Source: an uncultured Oscillospiraceae bacterium (lineage in GTDB: Bacteria; Bacillota; Clostridia; Oscillospirales; Oscillospiraceae). Taken from it: a stretch of DNA of 31,774 nucleotides. The translations under genes and the position numbers were made by a program. This document shows positions 28,560 to 31,774 of this stretch, one piece after another. The notes beneath the pieces are model-generated. The model worked only from the letters and a program-made list of their open reading frames with translations. It had not been told where the DNA came from and made no database searches. The stretch is taken from NCBI GenBank assembly GCA_934643765.1, contig CAKUCT010000002.1, positions 1-31,774 on the forward strand, given 5' to 3'. Position 1 is the first letter of the stretch. Each line of letters opens with the position of its first letter.

Positions 28560-29975
28560 ATGCACAAGCATCGCAGAGAATTGGCTTATCTTGGCATATT
28601 TCTGGCGGGCATTGCGGTAGGTGCTCTGCGCCCGTTTGCGCCGGCTCTGGATATGCTGGGCCACCGGGTTCTCGCGGTGCTGATCTGGGTGACGGGACTA
28701 TGGATTCTCGAGCCGTTTGGATTGAGCGTTGGTGCTTCTTCCTGCTGCTTGTTTGCGCTTATGCTTCTGGCTGGCCTTCCGGCCGGTACTGTTTTTTCCG
28801 GCTTTACGCAAACATCGGTGTGGACGATGGTGCCGGCGCTTTTTTTTGGTTACGCGCTGAAAAAGACGGGCCTCGGTCAGCGCATCGCCTATTGGCTTCT
28901 GCGCCGGATCCGGACTGTGACCTATCCGAAGCTGATTGCGTGCTGGGCGCTGCTCGGCGTCGTCCTTTCGGTCTTCACGCCGTCGATTACCGTCCGCGTG
29001 ATTCTCGTCATGCCGCTGGCGCTGGAATGCGTGCAGATCTGTCAGATTCCAAAGCACTCGCGCGGAAGATCGCTCCTCTTGCTCTCCGCCTGGGCCATGG
29101 CCGTGATTCCAGGAATCGGCTGGACGACGGGTTCTTTGATGGGCCCGATTCTGACGGGTATCTTTTCTTCCGTCGACGGCATCCCGGCCGTCAGCTTTGC
29201 CGGCTGGTTCCGCGTCATGTTTCTGCCTGCCATGCTGGTCAGCCTGCTTTTACTTGTCTGCGGCGCGCTTGCCCTGCGGCCGGAGCAGCCGCTTCGCGTG
29301 CAGCCGTCCGCGTTTGATAAGCTCTATGCGCAGCTGCCGCCGATGACGCGGCAGGAAAAAACGACGGCGCTCGTACTCAGCTGCTGCTTTGCCCTGTTTG
29401 CAACGGGCACGCTGCACTCCATCCCGGACACCGCGACCTGCCTTCTCGGCTTTTTCGTACTGTGTGCCTCCGGCGTCATCCGCCCTTCGGAAATCAGCAG
29501 CGGCATTTCGTGGGATATCATCTTATTTGTCGGCGCTTCGATGAGTCTGAGCGCTATCTTCTCGGCCTCCGGCCTGTCTGGCTGGTTCTCGGCGCGTTTG
29601 TTCCCGCTGTTCGGCGCGCTGCTGCAGAGCCCCTGGATTTTCATGCCGGCAATGCTGGTTCTGCTGTTCATCTGGCGGTTCGTGGACGTGGCGCTGCTCA
29701 CGCCGACGATTGTGGTTCTCTCGTCGGTTCTGCCGCAGCTGCAGGAAAGCTACGGCCTGAGCCCTCTGGCCTGGCTGCCGCTGTTCTGCTTCGCAATCTG
29801 CGCGTTCTTCCTGAAGTATGAAAACATGTTCCTTCTGATCGGGGAGAACACGCTGCAGGACGAGGGCTGGTCCGGCAAGGATCGGACACGGTACGCATCC
29901 GTTTACTTTTTGGCGTGTCTCGTTACCATTCTGGTAATGATTCCATATTGGACCAGCCTAGGGCTGTTCCGCTGA
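28560..29975 (+). CDS. SLC13 (DASS)-like anion permease
   Basis: The 471-residue protein has about 12 hydrophobic segments in two similar halves, as in divalent anion:sodium symporters. Family-like features are GLWILEPFGLSVGASSC near the N-terminus, a re-entrant region VFTPSITVRVILVMPLALE, WTTGSLMGPILTG, and in the second half SWDIILFVGASMSLSAIF and FVDVALLTPTIVVLSSVLP. The canonical SNT signatures are replaced (PSIT in half 1; LTPT in half 2), so substrate selectivity may differ from classical dicarboxylate or sulfate carriers. The ATG follows GGAGGG by 4 bp. The isomerase gene starts 17 bp downstream, so transporter and enzyme probably serve the same compound. Confidence 0.85.
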   Translation: MHKHRRELAYLGIFLAGIAVGALRPFAPALDMLGHRVLAVLIWVTGLWILEPFGLSVGASSCCLFALMLLAGLPAGTVFSGFTQTSVWTMVPALFFGYALKKTGLGQRIAYWLLRRIRTVTYPKLIACWALLGVVLSVFTPSITVRVILVMPLALECVQICQIPKHSRGRSLLLLSAWAMAVIPGIGWTTGSLMGPILTGIFSSVDGIPAVSFAGWFRVMFLPAMLVSLLLLVCGALALRPEQPLRVQPSAFDKLYAQLPPMTRQEKTTALVLSCCFALFATGTLHSIPDTATCLLGFFVLCASGVIRPSEISSGISWDIILFVGASMSLSAIFSASGLSGWFSARLFPLFGALLQSPWIFMPAMLVLLFIWRFVDVALLTPTIVVLSSVLPQLQESYGLSPLAWLPLFCFAICAFFLKYENMFLLIGENTLQDEGWSGKDRTRYASVYFLACLVTILVMIPYWTSLGLFR

Positions 29976-29992
29976 ACACAGGAGGAGAGAAA

Positions 29993-31057
29993 ATGGCACG
30001 GAAATTGGCGCTGCTTGCAGACCGCTTCAATACCCTCTGGTTTGAAGACGGCTGCGTACACATGCTCAACCGCCGGAAATATCCGCTCGCGGTGGAGTAT
30101 GTGACTTGCAAGGATCTGGAATCCGTTGCAAAAGCGATTGAAGACATGACCATCCAGGGCGCACCCCCGCTGGCCTACGCCGCCGGTCTCGGTCTTGCCA
30201 TGCACGCACGCGTGCATGAGGACGAGCCTGAAGCGCAGTTCTTCGCGGCACTGGAGCAGGGCTGTGACCGCCTGCGCCACACCCGCCCGACCGGCTGGGA
30301 TCTGGACTACATTCTGACTGGCTGCATGCGTGTGGCCCATGAGACGTTCGCCAAAAACGGCGATGTCTCCGAAGCGCTCCGCGCCTTCGTCTATGAAAAA
30401 ATTGCGGAAGGAAACCGCATCGCCCGCGACACCGGACGCTATGCCGCGGATCTCATCGCCGACGGCGCGCGCATCCAGACCATCTGCTTTGCCGGTGCGG
30501 CGCTGGCGTACACGCTCTACTTTGCCGCCGAAGACGGCAAGGACATTCAGCTCTTTGCCTCGGAAACGCGGCCCTATCTGCAGGGCGCGCGCCTGACGGC
30601 AAAGTCCTGCGTGGAGATGGGCATTCCCGTCACGGTCGTAACGGACAACATGCCCGCCTATCTCATGCAGAGCGGCAAAACCAACATGTTTATCTCCACC
30701 GCCGACAAGATCACCATGGACGGCTACATTGCAAACAAAATCGGCACATATCCCCTGGCCATGGCCGCGCATGACAACGATCTTCCCTATTTCCTTCTGG
30801 GCTACAACGGCCCCGTGAAGGGAAGCTACGGTCCGAACGCCTTCACCATCGAAGAGCGCAACCCCGAAGAGGTTCTGCACTGCCTGGGCCAGCGCACCTC
30901 GGTTGACGGCGCGAAGGGCTACTACCCGGCCTTTGATATCACGTCGCCGAAATACATCTCCGCCGTCGCAACCGACCGCGGCGTATTCCCGGCACGCCTG
31001 ATTTATCGCTACCATGACACGGTATATCACGATCCGTTTGAAACGCGGAAGGGATAA
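29993..31057 (+). CDS. MtnA-like (eIF2B fold) sugar-phosphate isomerase
   Basis: The 354-residue protein belongs to the MtnA/ribose-1,5-bisphosphate isomerase superfamily. The catalytic pair appears conserved: C165 in TICFAGAALAYT and D238 in STADKITMDG. SETRPYLQGARLTA, GIPVTVVTDNMPA, IANKIGTYPLA and FTIEERNPEEV are family blocks. Differences from methylthioribose-1-phosphate isomerase include IQGAPPLAY for the usual VRGAP motif and a changed PVKGSYGPNA loop before the IEER block. Other methionine salvage genes are absent and an anion permease lies just upstream, so a different aldose-1-phosphate substrate is possible. The ATG at 29993 follows GGAGGAG; an upstream in-frame start overlaps the permease gene and is rejected. 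Confidence 0.85.
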   Translation: MARKLALLADRFNTLWFEDGCVHMLNRRKYPLAVEYVTCKDLESVAKAIEDMTIQGAPPLAYAAGLGLAMHARVHEDEPEAQFFAALEQGCDRLRHTRPTGWDLDYILTGCMRVAHETFAKNGDVSEALRAFVYEKIAEGNRIARDTGRYAADLIADGARIQTICFAGAALAYTLYFAAEDGKDIQLFASETRPYLQGARLTAKSCVEMGIPVTVVTDNMPAYLMQSGKTNMFISTADKITMDGYIANKIGTYPLAMAAHDNDLPYFLLGYNGPVKGSYGPNAFTIEERNPEEVLHCLGQRTSVDGAKGYYPAFDITSPKYISAVATDRGVFPARLIYRYHDTVYHDPFETRKG

Positions 31058-31111
31058 ACCGGCATGTTTGTGAAACAAGAAAAGGAAGAAATCAGAAGGA
31101 GGACTTGAACG

Positions 31112-31774
31112 ATGGAAACTTCAAAGAAACAGACAAGTAAGGGCTTGGTACTGAGCCTGGTGGGACTGGTGGCCTGCATCGCAGCGCTGTTCATGCCCTG
31201 GTTTGACAACACGCAGATCAGCGTAACGGGTCTTTCAACCGTTGCAACGTTCGGTGCAACGCTGGTGGTCGTCATCGCGGCCGGTGTTCTGGTTGCGGCC
31301 GTGCTCGCATTCTGCACCGGCAGCGCCGAAGGCAAAAAGCGTACCGTTCTGTGCGGTCTGCGCGCACTTGGCGTTGTGTTCGCCGCCTACGCTCTGATGG
31401 GCGTTCGCAAGCTGATGGTCAACGGCCAGGACAATCTGCCTGTCACCATGCTCGCAGGCGCCTATGTCATGCTCGCGGGCCTTGCAATCCTTCTCATCGG
31501 CGCCGTCAGCGACCTGCTCTCCGGCCGCAAGCGCGGTAAGAAAACATCCACCATTGACCTTGTGCTGATCGTTATGACCGCCGCCATCTACGCCGCAGCG
31601 CTTCTGACGCTGAGCTTCATCAAGCTCGCTCCCGGCACCTGGCTCCGCCCGGCAAACGCCCTGCAGGCTCCGTTCGGCATTCTGTTCGGTCTGCCCGGCT
31701 GCATCGGCATCACCATCGGCAACTTCATCTCCGACCTCACCCAGGGCACCGCGCCCCACGTCATGGTCATGGGC
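31112..31774 (+). CDS. Polytopic membrane protein, 3' end outside window
   Basis: The frame opens at ATG 31112 after AAGGAGG and stays open for 221 codons to the edge. Residues 1-140 hold about four hydrophobic helices (first: GLVLSLVGLVACIAALFMPW), then a basic loop GRKRGKKT. A second part begins IDLVLIVMTAAIYAAALLT and continues with LAPGTWLRPANALQAPFGIL and FGLPGCIGITIGNFISDL. That second part resembles substrate-binding (S) components of energy-coupling-factor transporters of the QueT-like kind, so the protein may be an S component with an extra N-terminal module. This is by pattern only. It is 54 bp downstream of the isomerase on the same strand, so it is probably the third gene of the operon. 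Confidence 0.65.
   Translation, partial: METSKKQTSKGLVLSLVGLVACIAALFMPWFDNTQISVTGLSTVATFGATLVVVIAAGVLVAAVLAFCTGSAEGKKRTVLCGLRALGVVFAAYALMGVRKLMVNGQDNLPVTMLAGAYVMLAGLAILLIGAVSDLLSGRKRGKKTSTIDLVLIVMTAAIYAAALLTLSFIKLAPGTWLRPANALQAPFGILFGLPGCIGITIGNFISDLTQGTAPHVMVMG

Noticed and set aside
23205..31078. Long - strand frames at 23205-24236 and 29903-31078
   Set aside because: They are shadows of the maturase and the MtnA-like gene, which have conserved catalytic motifs in the + frames.
1..31774. CRISPR arrays, tRNA or rRNA genes, prophage or transposase genes
   Set aside because: No regularly spaced direct repeats, cloverleaf-like segments, rRNA motifs, integrase, phage structural or DDE transposase proteins were seen.

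Overview
The window reads as chromosomal DNA of a strictly anaerobic, GC-rich Bacillota bacterium, most likely a gut Clostridia of the Oscillospiraceae type. This is inferred from GGAGG-type ribosome binding sites, near-consensus TTGACA-17-TATAAT promoters in AT-rich gaps, short U-tailed hairpin terminators, an oxygen-sensitive anaerobic sulfatase maturase, and families common in that group (DUF6110, DUF2812 with PadR, ATC hydrolase). No rRNA, tRNA, CRISPR array, phage gene or transposase gene was seen.

Layout. 1-1.7 kb: PadR repressor and DUF2812 membrane protein behind a promoter whose -10 lies at a 19-bp dyad. 1.7-4.7 kb: two divergent metallo-aminopeptidases (M18 on -, M29 on +), separated by a 268-bp MITE-like element. 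4.7-10.3 kb: metal transport. A CsoR-type sensor and a CPC-type P1B ATPase lie on -; a DUF6110 protein and an ATPase whose CPC motif is replaced by FSC lie on +. Three ATACC-N6-GGTAT dyads mark the csoR and ATPase promoters. A second copy of the MITE-like element has split a 55-codon membrane-protein gene that was translationally coupled to the ATPase. 10.4-11.8 kb: MATE exporter. 11.9-15.1 kb (-): a four-gene operon for D-amino acid handling (D-threonine aldolase/D-serine dehydratase-like, YheO/DauR-type regulator, Rid protein, threonine synthase-like enzyme). 15.2-15.8 kb: DUF985 cupin. 16.0-22.2 kb (-): a BMP-family ABC importer (lipoprotein, double ATPase, two permeases) followed in the same operon by a sulfatase with a Cys-type CMPAR motif. 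22.4-25.6 kb: a Crp/Fnr-like regulator (-), an anaerobic sulfatase maturase (+) and an aldo/keto reductase with a ferredoxin tail (+). 25.6-27.6 kb (-): ATC hydrolase-like protein, small cupin, second Crp/Fnr-like regulator. 27.7-31.8 kb: TetR regulator (-), divergent from an SLC13-like permease, an MtnA-like isomerase and a membrane protein cut by the window edge.

How it works together. The sulfatase needs formylglycine made by the maturase 6 kb away, and the importer in its operon may bring in the substrate or product. The promoters of the importer operon and of the second Crp-like gene share one architecture (ATGACA-type palindrome, then TGTCATG-N15-TATGCTAWRAT), which suggests a common Crp-like regulator. 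The CsoR module controls metal export. The most unusual signals lie between genes: the MITE-like pair with 2-bp flanking duplications, and a modular set of hairpins repeated downstream of the M29 peptidase and the sulfatase.
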